Shown: positions 15,177 to 23,592, numbered from the stretch's first letter. The stretch: 35,112 bases of DNA from Acidimicrobiaceae bacterium (GCA_002717365.1 PBDJ01000006.1:6751-41862); one strand, 5' to 3'. The notes: generated from the letters alone by a model not told the origin. Numbers and translations: made by a program.

Positions 15177-15521
15177 ATGCTGGAGATCTCGGTCGAACGC
15201 CGTGACTACTACGTGGTGTGCCGCCCGGCGGGAGAGCTTGACGCCTACACGGTGGCCCAGTTCCGCGAAGCTTTGACCGAACTGGCCGACGAGTCCTACG
15301 TGCTGGTTGACCTGTCCGATGTGCCGTTCATGGACTCGGCTGGTCTAGGCGCCCTGATCGGCGGAATTCGCCGGGCTCGGGAGAACGACGGTGACGTGGC
15401 CGTGGCCTGTAACCGTCCCGCCCTGACCCGACTGCTCCACACCACCGGTTTTGACCGCATCGTGCCCGTCCGCGAAACAGTCGAGGAAGCGGTCTTGGCC
15501 CTCGGCGAAGCCACCGACTGA
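15177..15521 (+). CDS. STAS-domain anti-sigma factor antagonist, RsbV/SpoIIAA-like
   Basis: A 114-residue single STAS domain. The ATG at 15177 has GGAGGAGG 6-13 bases upstream, and the N-terminus MLEISVERRDYYVV begins the fold directly. ELDAYTVAQFREAL and VLVDLSDVPFMDSAGLGALIGG carry the conserved DSAGL loop, whose Ser is the phosphorylation site for the cognate RsbW-type kinase. In the classical system the unphosphorylated antagonist binds the kinase and frees the sigma factor. No kinase is adjacent here; the nearest one in this window is at 33920. It lies divergent from a lone receiver domain and upstream of the NfeD-like gene. Confidence 0.92.
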   Translation: MLEISVERRDYYVVCRPAGELDAYTVAQFREALTELADESYVLVDLSDVPFMDSAGLGALIGGIRRARENDGDVAVACNRPALTRLLHTTGFDRIVPVRETVEEAVLALGEATD

Positions 15522-15593
15522 CCGACCGGAGTCACCGGTCGGCCGCCGTAGGCTGCCCGCCGGTTGTCCCGCCACCGGGGCGGCCCCTGAACC

Positions 15594-16904
15594 ATGGCCC
15601 TTCCGTTCCCCCTCCGCCGACTGACGGCTGCCGCCCTGCTGGTTGGCCTGCTGTGCGGGCTGGGTGCCACTACGGCGTCGGCTCAAGGAGACGAACAGCA
15701 CGAGGTCTCTCTGGCAGCAGTGGACGTGGTGGAGGCCAGTGGCTTCCTCGACCCCGTCCTCGTCGAGATGATGGCCGACACGCTGCGTTCCGTGGACCCG
15801 AACCGGACAGTGGCCATCGTCTTCCAGGTCAACAGCACGGCGTCGGTGGTCCCTGTCGACGAACTGGTCGTCCTCGCCGACCTGATCGTCGAGGCGCCGG
15901 TTCCAGTCTCCTTCTGGGTCGGCCCATCGAAAGCCCGGGCTACCGGCCCGATGGCCCAACTAGTGGCTCTCGGCGACGACATAGGCATCGCTCCGGGAGC
16001 GCGCATGGGCGCTACCGGCGAGTCCTTCCTTCCCGCCGGCTCCTACGACCCGGCGTTCGGCCCCACCACTGGTTACCTCCGGGACCGGACCGTGGGCTAC
16101 CAGGAGGCAATCGACCTCGGCCTGGCTCGCCGTGCCCCGGTGCTCCTCGAGCACCTGGTCGGTATCCCCGGCTTCGAGGTTCGCACCGTGGTCGAGGAGG
16201 ACGGCTCCTCGGTCCAGCCCGTCACCCCGACCCGGTTCCGCCAACTGGACGTGGTCGACCAGTTCTTCCATACGGTGGCCAGCCCGGCTGTCACATACCT
16301 GCTCCTCCTGGTCGGCCTGGGCCTGCTGGTCTTCGAGTTGTATACGGCTGGCGTGGGGATCGCCGGGGTGATCGGTGCCGTGTCATTCCTCCTAGCCACC
16401 TACGGCCTCGGCGTCTTACCGGCCCGGGGCTGGGCGGTCGGCCTCGTGATCCTGGCCTTCCTCGGTTACGCCATCGACGTCCAGGCCGGAGTCCCCCGAA
16501 CCTGGTCGGTAATCGGAACGGTGTCACTCGTCGTCGGCTCGGTGTTCCTCTTTGACGGGGTTTCGCTTTCGTGGATCACCTTCGGCGTCGGAGTGGTCGG
16601 CACCGGAATGGGGATGGTGGGCGGCATGCCGGCCATGGTCCGAACCCGGTTTTCTACGCCGACCATTGGCCGGGAGTGGATGGTCGGCGAGACGGGGCAC
16701 GCCGTGGAGCGCCTTTCACCCAACGGAACGGTGTCGGTACGAGGCGCCATCTGGCGGGCCACCACCAACCGGGCCACCCCACTGGAACCGGGCGACGAAC
16801 TCCGGGTGGCAGCTATCGACGGCCTGTGGTTGGAAGTCGAGCCCCTGGAGGGTGCGGCCCGGGACTACCGGCGACGAAGCGGCGACGACTCACAGGACAA
16901 CTGA
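15594..16904 (+). CDS. NfeD-like membrane protein, probable pseudo-protease
   Basis: A 436-residue protein: signal peptide (about 1-30, ending near TTASAQG), a ClpP/crotonase-like extracytoplasmic domain (about 35-200), five or six hydrophobic segments (about 225-345), and a C-terminal OB-fold NfeD domain (GREWMVGETGHAVERLSPNGTVSVRG onward). This is the long NfeD layout, in which the first domain is a membrane serine protease for stomatin-type partners. Here the nucleophile region reads RATGPMAQLVALGDD where the family has a Ser-Ala-Gly core, and DDIGIAPGARMGATG follows as usual. The catalytic Ser therefore seems lost. No stomatin/SPFH gene is adjacent. It may act as a scaffold for membrane microdomains. 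Confidence 0.85.
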   Translation: MALPFPLRRLTAAALLVGLLCGLGATTASAQGDEQHEVSLAAVDVVEASGFLDPVLVEMMADTLRSVDPNRTVAIVFQVNSTASVVPVDELVVLADLIVEAPVPVSFWVGPSKARATGPMAQLVALGDDIGIAPGARMGATGESFLPAGSYDPAFGPTTGYLRDRTVGYQEAIDLGLARRAPVLLEHLVGIPGFEVRTVVEEDGSSVQPVTPTRFRQLDVVDQFFHTVASPAVTYLLLLVGLGLLVFELYTAGVGIAGVIGAVSFLLATYGLGVLPARGWAVGLVILAFLGYAIDVQAGVPRTWSVIGTVSLVVGSVFLFDGVSLSWITFGVGVVGTGMGMVGGMPAMVRTRFSTPTIGREWMVGETGHAVERLSPNGTVSVRGAIWRATTNRATPLEPGDELRVAAIDGLWLEVEPLEGAARDYRRRSGDDSQDN

Positions 16905-16967
16905 TTCCGTCCGGAGGGTCGGAAATCGGGCACCCGGACCCCTTACCCGTCCATCGACTGCGTTCTA

Positions 16968-17009
16968 GGTTCGCCACAGGCCTTAGGGGCGGGCCGACGG
17001 TGGCGAACC
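16968..17009. promoter_or_regulatory. Perfect 10-bp inverted repeat upstream of whiB
   Basis: GGTTCGCCAC (16968-16977) and GTGGCGAACC (17000-17009) are exact reverse complements separated by 22 bases, ending 13 bases before the chosen WhiB start. It could be an operator with a wide spacer or an RNA stem near the ribosome-binding site. Ten perfect pairs make chance less likely than for the other palindromes here. Confidence 0.5.
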
Positions 17010-17022
17010 AGGGGGTATGCGG

Positions 17023-17277
17023 ATGTTCGGTGGTGACGCATCCCGAGAATGGCACGGCAAGGCGGCCTGCCGCGGCCCGCAGGCAGTGGTGTTCTACCCA
17101 CCGGACACGGACGAACAGAGCGACGAACGGCAATGGCGGGAGACCCAAGCCAAGGCCATCTGCAACCAGTGCACCGTGGTGGTCCGGTGCCTGGATTCTG
17201 CTGTGACCCGTCGCGAAACCCACGGGATCTGGGGCGGCACCAGCGAGGCAGAGCGCAGGGTCCTGATCGACCGCTGA
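17023..17277 (+). CDS. WhiB-family iron-sulfur transcription factor
   Basis: An 84-residue actinobacterial WhiB-like protein. The four cluster Cys are visible: AACRG near residue 17, ICNQC near 48-52 and VRCLDSA near 58. GIWGGTSEAERR near residues 69-80 is the family's Gly/Trp turn followed by the basic helix. WhiB proteins bind a 4Fe-4S cluster and usually act by contacting the principal sigma factor region 4. ATG 17023 is preferred over ATG 17017 because AGGGGG then lies 6-7 bases upstream. A perfect 10-bp inverted repeat sits in the leader. The gene is monocistronic and converges on selB. Which Wbl subclass it belongs to is not clear. Confidence 0.95.
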   Translation: MFGGDASREWHGKAACRGPQAVVFYPPDTDEQSDERQWRETQAKAICNQCTVVVRCLDSAVTRRETHGIWGGTSEAERRVLIDR

Positions 17278-17304
17278 CCTCAACCGGGAAACCGGTAAAC
17301 CGAA

Positions 17305-19023
17305 TCAGGCTTCGGGGAGGCGAGGGCCGGCGATCCGCAGGTCGCCACGGCGTCGAGTCATCCCCGTTGCGTCCAAACGGGCCAGCAACGGCATGGCGTG
17401 CTTCCGAGTGTTGCCGGCCTCTTCCCGGAAGGTCGACACGGTGAACCCCTCGGGGTGGTCGACGAGCAGGCGGGCAGCCAGACGAGCCGCAGTGTCAACG
17501 GCGCTCGACGCGAAGAAGATGCCCTCCACCTCCACTACGTCGCCTCGGCGGACCAGTTCCCGCAACTCGCCCCGATCCACACCGTCCGGAGGAGGGGGGA
17601 CGAAAGGTGAGGCGGCCAGGGCGGCCACGAACGGGTGGTCGGCTAGAGGGTCGGTTACCCCGGCGGCGACTAGGCGACCGGCTTCCACCCCGGCGCCATC
17701 TAGCAGCACGACCGCGGCCCGAGCCAACTCTCCGAGGCCGACCAGGTCGAGACCGCGCGGTCCAGCGTCAGCGAGCGCGTTCCGAAGGTCCTCCAGGGTC
17801 CGGTGGAGAACCACCGGGTCGACGACCCACCGGTCCAGGTCAGGTTCGCGGCGTTCTCCAGTCAGGCGCTCCAACTCGTCGACAGGCACCCATCCCCGCT
17901 CCCGAACGACACGGTCCACGCTCCGGTCGGGACGGGCCCGCGACGCCCGCTCCATGGGATCCACGTCCAGTACCTCGCCTCCGCCCACCGTCTCAGCTCG
18001 TCCAGACTCCCGGAGTACGAAACGATCGCCGGGCAAGAGAGGGAGCGGCTCGGGCAGGTGTATACGGACCGCCCCCTCGGTTCCCGGGTCCAGGGCTTCG
18101 GGGCCCAGGATTCTCATCCGTACCGGATGCTCCCCGGACCCCAGGTAGATCACGTGGGCTCCCCGACGGGACACCGGGTGGTCCAGCCGGTCCAGGACCC
18201 GGAGGGAGGCATCGACCACCGTGGTGTGGTGCCACTGGCCGGACCGGACGAGAACGTGGCCCCTGACCACTTCGTCGTGGGCCACCCCGACCAAGTTGAC
18301 CGCGCACCGGCTGCCCGGGGGCAACTCGTCGCGTTCGGCGTGGTGGTTCTGTAGGGCGCGTACCCGCACCGGGTTCCCGGCCGGGTGGACGGCCAACTCG
18401 TCGTCGGTGTGTAACCGGCCCCCGGTGAGGGTGCCGGTTACCACCGTCCCAGCCCCCCGGGCTGAGAACGCCCGGTCAATCCATAGGCGGGGACGACCGT
18501 GGTCGACGGCCGTCGGGGTAGCGGCCAGCAGGTCGTCCAGGGCGGCCCGCAGGTTTTCCAACCCCACCCCGGTCGGGGAGTCGGTGTCGACCACTGGCGC
18601 GCCTTCCAGGAACGTGTCCGCCACCCGTTCCTCGACCTCTAGGCGGGCCAGGTCGACCAGGTCATCGTCGGCCGGACCGACCTTGGTCAGAGCCACCACG
18701 CCGTGTCTGACGCCGAGCAGTTCCAGAATTCGAAGGTGCTCCTCGGACTGGGGCTTCCAACCCTCGGTGGCCGCCACCACGAACAGGCAGGCGTCGACTG
18801 CCCCCACCCCGGCCAACATGTTCTTGATGAATCTGACGTGGCCCGGCACATCGACCAGCGAAAGGACAGCGCCCGACGGCAGCGTCGTGGTGGCGAAGCC
18901 CAGATCAATGGTCAGGCCCCGCGCCTTCTCCTCGGCGAACCGGTCAGGATCGGTACCGGTCAGTGCCTCGACCAGGGTTGACTTGCCGTGGTCGACGTGG
19001 CCGGCCGTGGCGACGACGTGCAC
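17305..19023 (-). CDS. selB: Selenocysteine-specific elongation factor SelB
   Basis: A 572-residue GTPase that delivers Sec-tRNA to the ribosome at UGA codons marked by a SECIS hairpin. The N-terminus carries GHVDHGKSTLVEALTG, switch I-region DRFAEEKARGLTIDLGFA and DVPGHVRFIKNMLAG. The NKxD position reads ALTKVG, an atypical form seen in SelB proteins. Domains II and III follow (RAFSARGAGTVVTGTLTGG). The C-terminal quarter contains winged-helix modules, ending with GFTVSTFREEAGNTRKHAMPLLARLD, the SECIS-binding part. The gene starts 4 bp after selA, so the two form an operon. No selD follows; it would have to lie elsewhere. Confidence 0.97.
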   Translation of the reverse strand: MHVVATAGHVDHGKSTLVEALTGTDPDRFAEEKARGLTIDLGFATTTLPSGAVLSLVDVPGHVRFIKNMLAGVGAVDACLFVVAATEGWKPQSEEHLRILELLGVRHGVVALTKVGPADDDLVDLARLEVEERVADTFLEGAPVVDTDSPTGVGLENLRAALDDLLAATPTAVDHGRPRLWIDRAFSARGAGTVVTGTLTGGRLHTDDELAVHPAGNPVRVRALQNHHAERDELPPGSRCAVNLVGVAHDEVVRGHVLVRSGQWHHTTVVDASLRVLDRLDHPVSRRGAHVIYLGSGEHPVRMRILGPEALDPGTEGAVRIHLPEPLPLLPGDRFVLRESGRAETVGGGEVLDVDPMERASRARPDRSVDRVVRERGWVPVDELERLTGERREPDLDRWVVDPVVLHRTLEDLRNALADAGPRGLDLVGLGELARAAVVLLDGAGVEAGRLVAAGVTDPLADHPFVAALAASPFVPPPPDGVDRGELRELVRRGDVVEVEGIFFASSAVDTAARLAARLLVDHPEGFTVSTFREEAGNTRKHAMPLLARLDATGMTRRRGDLRIAGPRLPEA

Positions 19024-19027
19024 CGGA

Positions 19028-20353
19028 TCAGAGGCCCGCCGGGGCAGCCGGGGGATCCAGATCAGCGATCGCCGCGGCGACCGTCCCGTCGTCGTCAGGG
19101 TGGACGGTCCTCAGGTCCAGCACGGTGGTGTCATCGGCCACCCGGGCGATCACCGGCAGTGGCCGGTCCCGTAGTTCTGCCACCCGGTCGCCGGCCAGAG
19201 CCAACCCAGCCGACGGGATTTCGACACCGGGCAGAGTTCCGCCACCGGGCACAGCCACTGTGTCGCTGGCCAAGTCGGACGAAATCCTCTCAGCCCGGGT
19301 ACGCAGGGCGGCGACCGGAACGGTGGCCATGCGCCAGAACGGGATGGCCTGTCCGTCCCGCGCCAGGTAAGCCAGGGCCAGATCCTGGAGGGATCGCAAC
19401 ACGAGGCTGCCTGGGCGTAGCGCCCGGGCCAGCGGATGGGCAGCACACGCTGCCACCAGGTCGGCCCGACCGGCAATGATCCCAGCCTGGGGCCCACCCA
19501 GCAGCTTGTCGCCCGAGAAGGTGACCAGCGCTGCACCGGAGACCAGAGTCTGGCGGGCTGCCGGCTCGTCCTGAAGCCAGGCAGGGGGCCCATCGGCCAG
19601 CCACGGGCAGGCGGCATCTAGGAGACCCGACCCGATGTCAGCCACCACCGGTACCCCGAGTTCGGCCAGTTTGGCTACTGGAGCCGACTCGGTGAAGCCC
19701 TCAATTCGGTAGTTGGACCGGTGGACCGATAGGACCACGGCAATGTCAGAACCGGGTATCGCCACGGCGTCGGCGAAGTCCTCGATCCGGGTCCGGTTGG
19801 TGGTCCCCACCTCGACTAGGCGGGCACCAGACTGGCTTAGGACCTCCGGGATTCGGAATCCACCCCCGATCTCCACCAACTCGCCGCGTGACACGGCAAC
19901 CCCCCGCCCGTCGGCCAGGGCAGCCAGGACCAGTAGGACGGCCGACGCGCAGTTGTTGACCACTATGGCTGCTTCAGCGCCACAGGCCCGGGCCAGCAGG
20001 GTCGGAGCCCGGTTCTGCCGGGAACCCCGGGTACCTGTTCCCAGATCGAACTCCAAGGTGGTGTACCGGCTATCACCCACCGTGGTCCCCCATGGTGCCC
20101 GGCCCAGGTTGGTGTGGAGCAGTACCCCGGTGGCGTTGACTACCTCGGTCAACAGGGCCCGACGGGTTTCCTCCACCAGATCCCGGGCCCGGTCGCTGGC
20201 CCCAGCCGGGTGGCCCTCGGCCACTGCGGCCCGCGCCGCGTCGACCAGCAGAGGGTGGGGAAGGCCGCTGTCGGCCAGCGAGCGGGCCAGACGGTCGACG
20301 CTCGGAGGTCGGCCGGACGGAGAATCCGACACGGGGTCGTCGGGAGTGCTCAT
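19028..20353 (-). CDS. selA: L-seryl-tRNA(Sec) selenium transferase SelA
   Basis: A 441-residue pyridoxal-phosphate enzyme that converts Ser-tRNA(Sec) to Sec-tRNA(Sec) using selenophosphate. Family landmarks are VVNATGVLLHTNLGRAP (about 71-87), NNCASAVLLVLAAL (about 133-146), RGELVEIGGGFRIPE, VGTTNRTRIEDF, VLSVHRSNYRIEGF and FSGDKLLGGPQAGII with the PLP Lys at residue 283. Length is close to the family norm of about 460. It is the first gene of selA-selB and is divergent from fxsA. With selB and tRNA-Sec elsewhere in the window, this makes the Sec insertion pathway complete except for SelD. Confidence 0.97.
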   Translation of the reverse strand: MSTPDDPVSDSPSGRPPSVDRLARSLADSGLPHPLLVDAARAAVAEGHPAGASDRARDLVEETRRALLTEVVNATGVLLHTNLGRAPWGTTVGDSRYTTLEFDLGTGTRGSRQNRAPTLLARACGAEAAIVVNNCASAVLLVLAALADGRGVAVSRGELVEIGGGFRIPEVLSQSGARLVEVGTTNRTRIEDFADAVAIPGSDIAVVLSVHRSNYRIEGFTESAPVAKLAELGVPVVADIGSGLLDAACPWLADGPPAWLQDEPAARQTLVSGAALVTFSGDKLLGGPQAGIIAGRADLVAACAAHPLARALRPGSLVLRSLQDLALAYLARDGQAIPFWRMATVPVAALRTRAERISSDLASDTVAVPGGGTLPGVEIPSAGLALAGDRVAELRDRPLPVIARVADDTTVLDLRTVHPDDDGTVAAAIADLDPPAAPAGL

Positions 20354-20451
20354 GCGGTCGCGAGGATAGGCGGGGGAATCGGCATGCCCCGAGGCCGAGG
20401 CAGTCGACGGGCTGGAGACGACTAGACCGTGAACGGCCTTAGCATGCGGCC

Positions 20452-20958
20452 GTGCTCCTAGTCCTTTTCCTGGTTTTCGTGGTCACCCCGATCGTCGAGC
20501 TAGCAGTCATCGTGCAGGTCGCCGGCTCCACTGGGGTCATGAACACCATCGGACTGCTCGTGCTGGTCAGCCTGGTTGGAGCGTGGCTGGTCCGCCGCGA
20601 GGGGCTCGGGATCCTTCGCCGGGCCCAGGCTCAGCTTGCCGAGGGCCGGATGCCGGGCCGGGAACTGGTCGACGGCCTGCTGGTGCTGTTGGCCGGAGCC
20701 CTGATGCTCACCCCCGGCTTCGTGACCGACGCCGTGGGACTGGCCCTCCTCCTGCCACCAGTCCGGGCCGTCCTCCGCATGGTTGCCACCCGTCGCCTAT
20801 CTCGCTCGGTGGACGCCGGACGCACACGGTGGACATTCGGTATGCGTTCCGGGGACGGAGGGTTCACCACAGGCCCGGCGGGTGGACCGATCCTCGATGT
20901 CGACTCGTGGGAGGACGGGGCTGACGGCCACCGGCGCCTCCCGCCGAACGGCGACTAG
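20452..20958 (+). CDS. fxsA: FxsA-family membrane protein
   Basis: A 168-residue inner-membrane protein starting at GTG 20452. The first 115 residues match FxsA: a hydrophobic start LVLFLVFVVTPIVELAVIVQV, a second helix TIGLLVLVSLVGAWLVRREG, and GRELVDGLLVLLAGALMLTPGFVTDAVGLALLLPPVR, the family signature. The tail is hydrophilic. In E. coli the homologue modifies phage exclusion when overproduced; its normal role is not established. It is divergent from selA and convergent with the Mrp ATPase, with the two TAG stops sharing the palindrome CTAG. Confidence 0.93.
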   Translation: MLLVLFLVFVVTPIVELAVIVQVAGSTGVMNTIGLLVLVSLVGAWLVRREGLGILRRAQAQLAEGRMPGRELVDGLLVLLAGALMLTPGFVTDAVGLALLLPPVRAVLRMVATRRLSRSVDAGRTRWTFGMRSGDGGFTTGPAGGPILDVDSWEDGADGHRRLPPNGD

Positions 20959-22127
20959 AGGGCGTCAGCCGCGTCGAGGGCGTCTTCGGCGGCGGCCAGC
21001 AGGCGGGCCGTGCAACCCGCCATGTCAATCGGCGGTAATGCCTCGGTGACCAGCACCTCGACCATCGCCCGGTAGGCCTCGGCCGCTGGGCCGTCACCCA
21101 AGGCGATCGGTTGACCAGTGTCGCCCCCGTCGGACACCGCGCCGTCCAGCGGAATGCTGCCCAGCAGGGGTGCCCCGATGTCGGCGGCCAGGGCGTCGCC
21201 GCCACCGGCACCGAACAGTTTGTGGCGCCGGCCGTCGTCGGACACGTAGGCGCTCATGTTCTCGACCACGCCGACAATCCGCAGGTAGTTGGCCCGGCCC
21301 ATGTTGGCCACCCTGACGGCCACCTTCTGGGCGGCCAGCGCCGGCGTGGTAACGACCAACATCTCGGCTTGGGGCAGCATCTTGGCCAACCCCATCTGGA
21401 CGTCGCCGGTACCGGGCGGCATGTCGATCAGCAGATAGTCCATGGGCCCCCAAGCCACGTCCTCGCAGAAATGTTGGACGGCCCGGTTCAGGATCAGGCC
21501 TCGCCACATGAGCGCCGACTCTTCGTTCTCGACCAGGAAGCCCATGGAAACTACCTTGAGCAACCCGTCACCCATCGGGATCTGGATGGGGTCGATCTTG
21601 CCTACCTCGGGAGATCCCCCGAGGCGTCCCTCGATGCCCAGCATCCGCGGAACTGAGAAGCCCCAGATGTCGGCATCCATCACCCCCACGGTGAAGCCGC
21701 GGGTGGCCAGCCCGGCGGCCAGGTTCACAGTCACTGACGACTTCCCGACACCGCCCTTCCCAGAGGCCACCATGACCACCCTGGTTGAGGTAGGGACTTC
21801 GGTCTCCGGGGAGTTCTGGCTGACGTTGAATCGAGCCCGGGACATGGCCGTAGCCTTTTCCTCCGAGGTCAGTTCGTCCCACGTGAGGTGGACCTTGGTC
21901 ACCCCCGGCAGCCCGCCGACCCGTTCGCGGACGTCGCGTTGGATCTGAGCTCGGAGTGGGCATCCCGAGGTGGTGAGGGCGATGGTCACGTCCACTAGGC
22001 CATCGGGGTCGACGCGCACGGTTCGAGCCATGCCCAACTCGACGATGTTGCTCCCCAACTCGGGGTCGATCACCCCGCGGAGCACCCCGAATACGTCCTC
22101 TTCAATCGGTGGCGCCGGTTCGGTCAT
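20955..22127 (-). CDS. mrp: Mrp/ApbC-type P-loop iron-sulfur carrier ATPase
   Basis: A 390-residue protein with an N-terminal MIP18/DUF59 domain (about 8-85; VLRGVIDPELGSNIVELGM and a Cys in TTSGCPLRAQIQRDV). It continues as a deviant Walker A ATPase: VASGKGGVGKSSVTVNLAAGLA near residue 120, then DADIWGFSVPRMLG and LLIDMPPGTGD. It probably assembles or carries Fe-S clusters in the cytosol. The CxxC that bridges a cluster in many Mrp/Nbp35 proteins is absent: ENMSAYVSDDGRRHKLFG has no Cys. As I recall, other actinobacterial homologues share this. The gene is divergent from the ErpA-like gene 93 bp away, which fits a joint Fe-S role. Confidence 0.95.
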   Translation of the reverse strand: MTEPAPPIEEDVFGVLRGVIDPELGSNIVELGMARTVRVDPDGLVDVTIALTTSGCPLRAQIQRDVRERVGGLPGVTKVHLTWDELTSEEKATAMSRARFNVSQNSPETEVPTSTRVVMVASGKGGVGKSSVTVNLAAGLATRGFTVGVMDADIWGFSVPRMLGIEGRLGGSPEVGKIDPIQIPMGDGLLKVVSMGFLVENEESALMWRGLILNRAVQHFCEDVAWGPMDYLLIDMPPGTGDVQMGLAKMLPQAEMLVVTTPALAAQKVAVRVANMGRANYLRIVGVVENMSAYVSDDGRRHKLFGAGGGDALAADIGAPLLGSIPLDGAVSDGGDTGQPIALGDGPAAEAYRAMVEVLVTEALPPIDMAGCTARLLAAAEDALDAADAL

Positions 22128-22152
22128 GGCTCCATCGTACGGCGCCTAGGGC

Positions 22153-22181
22153 TAGGACCGTGGGGCGACGGCTAGTACACT
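22153..22181 (+). promoter_or_regulatory. Candidate sigma-70-type promoter for the ErpA-like gene
   Basis: TACACT at 22176-22181 is a plausible -10 element, and TAGGAC at 22153-22158 stands 17 bp upstream as a weak -35. The start codon follows 40 bp later with GGAGG. Only the -10 is convincing. Confidence 0.35.
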
Positions 22182-22220
22182 TTCAGGAACGACAGTCACC
22201 GGCTTCGTCTGGAGGACCCG

Positions 22221-22541
22221 ATGCTCACGTTGACCGACGACGCGACCGCCAAGGTAGGCGAGTTGATCTCTAGCGAATCCGAAGAGGGCCTGGCCCTGCG
22301 GGTCGCTGTCCGCCCTGGTGGCTGCTCCGGGTTTAGCTACGAGATGTACTTCGACACCGACCGGGCCGACGACGACCTTGAACAGGCGTTCGGCGACGTC
22401 CGGGTCGTAGTCGACCCGTCCAGTGCCCAACTGCTGGAGGGCGCCACCCTGGACTACAAGGACGGGTTGAACGAGGCCGGGTTCTCGATCAATAACCCGA
22501 ACGCCCAGCGGACCTGCGGCTGCGGCCAGTCGTTCAGCTGA
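22221..22541 (+). CDS. erpA: ErpA/IscA-family iron-sulfur cluster insertion protein
   Basis: A 106-residue A-type carrier that passes Fe-S clusters to apo-proteins. The three cluster-binding Cys of the HesB fold are visible: GGCSGFSYEMYFD near residue 35 and CGCGQSFS at the C-terminus. The middle DPSSAQLLEGATLDYKD and GFSINNPNA are also typical. The ATG has GGAGG 7 bases upstream and a TACACT -10 box before it. It is divergent from the Mrp-type ATPase. It could equally be named as a generic IscA-like protein, since family members are hard to split by sequence. A short GC palindrome (22551-22564) follows but lacks a T-run. Confidence 0.93.
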   Translation: MLTLTDDATAKVGELISSESEEGLALRVAVRPGGCSGFSYEMYFDTDRADDDLEQAFGDVRVVVDPSSAQLLEGATLDYKDGLNEAGFSINNPNAQRTCGCGQSFS

Positions 22542-22620
22542 GTTAACCGTCGCCCCAAGGGGCGGACGCGGAGCCGGCGCCGAGGCGTCGGCCTTCGTGA
22601 TTTTGGACCGCCGGGGGTGA

Positions 22621-23592
22621 TCAGCTGGCGGTATCCAAAGCGGCGGCCACCTCGTCGGTATCCATGGTGAAGTGGATCGCTGCTGTGATGGTGCCGTCGG
22701 CGTCGGCCACCACGAGGGTCGGCTCGAAAGTCAACCCGAGGGCTGCCACCACCGGGGTGGTTGAGAAGTCGGCGTCATCGGGCGCCACGTAGACCTCGGC
22801 GTGGATGGCGTCCCAGTTCTCGGGGCGCCCCTCCAGTGCAGCGGCTAGCAGGTCGATGGTGGGACCGCAGACGTCCTGCTGGCAGAAGCGGGGCGTCGAG
22901 ACGAGAAGCGCCGTCGGGCCGGGCCGTCCGAGCGCTTCGGTGACGGTCACCTGGTGGAAGGGGCACATACCTGCGGGCTGGGTGCAGATCGGTTCCACAC
23001 CCCGGTGGTCGTCCTCAGTCGGGGTTTTGACCGCCGGTAGAGGATCGCCGACCTGGACGAGGTCCAGAGTGTCCGGGTCGACCACCCGGAGGTCGTGTCC
23101 GGCCTTCAGGCCGACGCCGTCGACGCGATAGTTGCCGGGCTCCGGTGGGGTGAAGACCAGGGGGTAGTAGGCGGTGGCGTGGTGGTGTCCGTGGTCGTCT
23201 ACGTACCCGTGCTTGGCTACGCGGGCTGTGGCCACCACGGCGCCGTCCAGTCCGGCGCGCCGGACAACCAACTCCAGAGAGTCCGGTCCGCCGTCGGGGA
23301 CAGGCCAACCATCGGCGTCCAGGAGCACGTAGGGCGCCCGTTGCGGTAAGCCGGCGGCCAGCACGCTGGGAGCCGCGTAGCCGTCGGCGAACCGGGCCCC
23401 CAGCGAGAAACCCCCAACACTGGTCGTAGGAGCAGGAGCCGACGTACCACCCGATCCACCGCAGGCCGCCAGGGCGAGGCCCGCACCGATCCCAACTAGG
23501 ACCCGTCGTCGGCTGACCGGTGAACCGGGGTGAAGAGCGGGAGGCACAGTAGCGGAGGCTAGCGACCGGCCCGACTCGGCCGGGAGGCGCAC
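22621..23592 (-). CDS. Exported lipoprotein with thioredoxin-like fold
   Basis: Up to 323 residues from GTG 23592; a GTG at 23544 would give a shorter form. SRRRVLVGIGAGLALAACGG is a twin-arginine-like lipoprotein signal with lipobox LAAC, so the mature protein is probably lipidated outside the membrane. After a Ser/Pro/Thr linker comes a beta-rich region (about 75-180; HGYVDDHGHHHATAYYP is His-rich). The C-terminal domain is thioredoxin-like, with TPRFCQQDVCGPTIDLL, whose two Cys are spaced C-x4-C rather than CxxC. Another Cys pair, CTQPAGMC, precedes it. Disulfide handling or metal binding is possible. It is divergent from the xanthine-dehydrogenase-like gene and converges on the ErpA-like gene. 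Confidence 0.72.
   Translation of the reverse strand: MRLPAESGRSLASATVPPALHPGSPVSRRRVLVGIGAGLALAACGGSGGTSAPAPTTSVGGFSLGARFADGYAAPSVLAAGLPQRAPYVLLDADGWPVPDGGPDSLELVVRRAGLDGAVVATARVAKHGYVDDHGHHHATAYYPLVFTPPEPGNYRVDGVGLKAGHDLRVVDPDTLDLVQVGDPLPAVKTPTEDDHRGVEPICTQPAGMCPFHQVTVTEALGRPGPTALLVSTPRFCQQDVCGPTIDLLAAALEGRPENWDAIHAEVYVAPDDADFSTTPVVAALGLTFEPTLVVADADGTITAAIHFTMDTDEVAAALDTAS

Noticed and set aside
22551-22564. Palindrome CGCCCCAAGGGGCG between two convergent genes as a terminator
   Set aside because: The loop is very tight and there is no T-tract; evidence is too weak to list as a feature.
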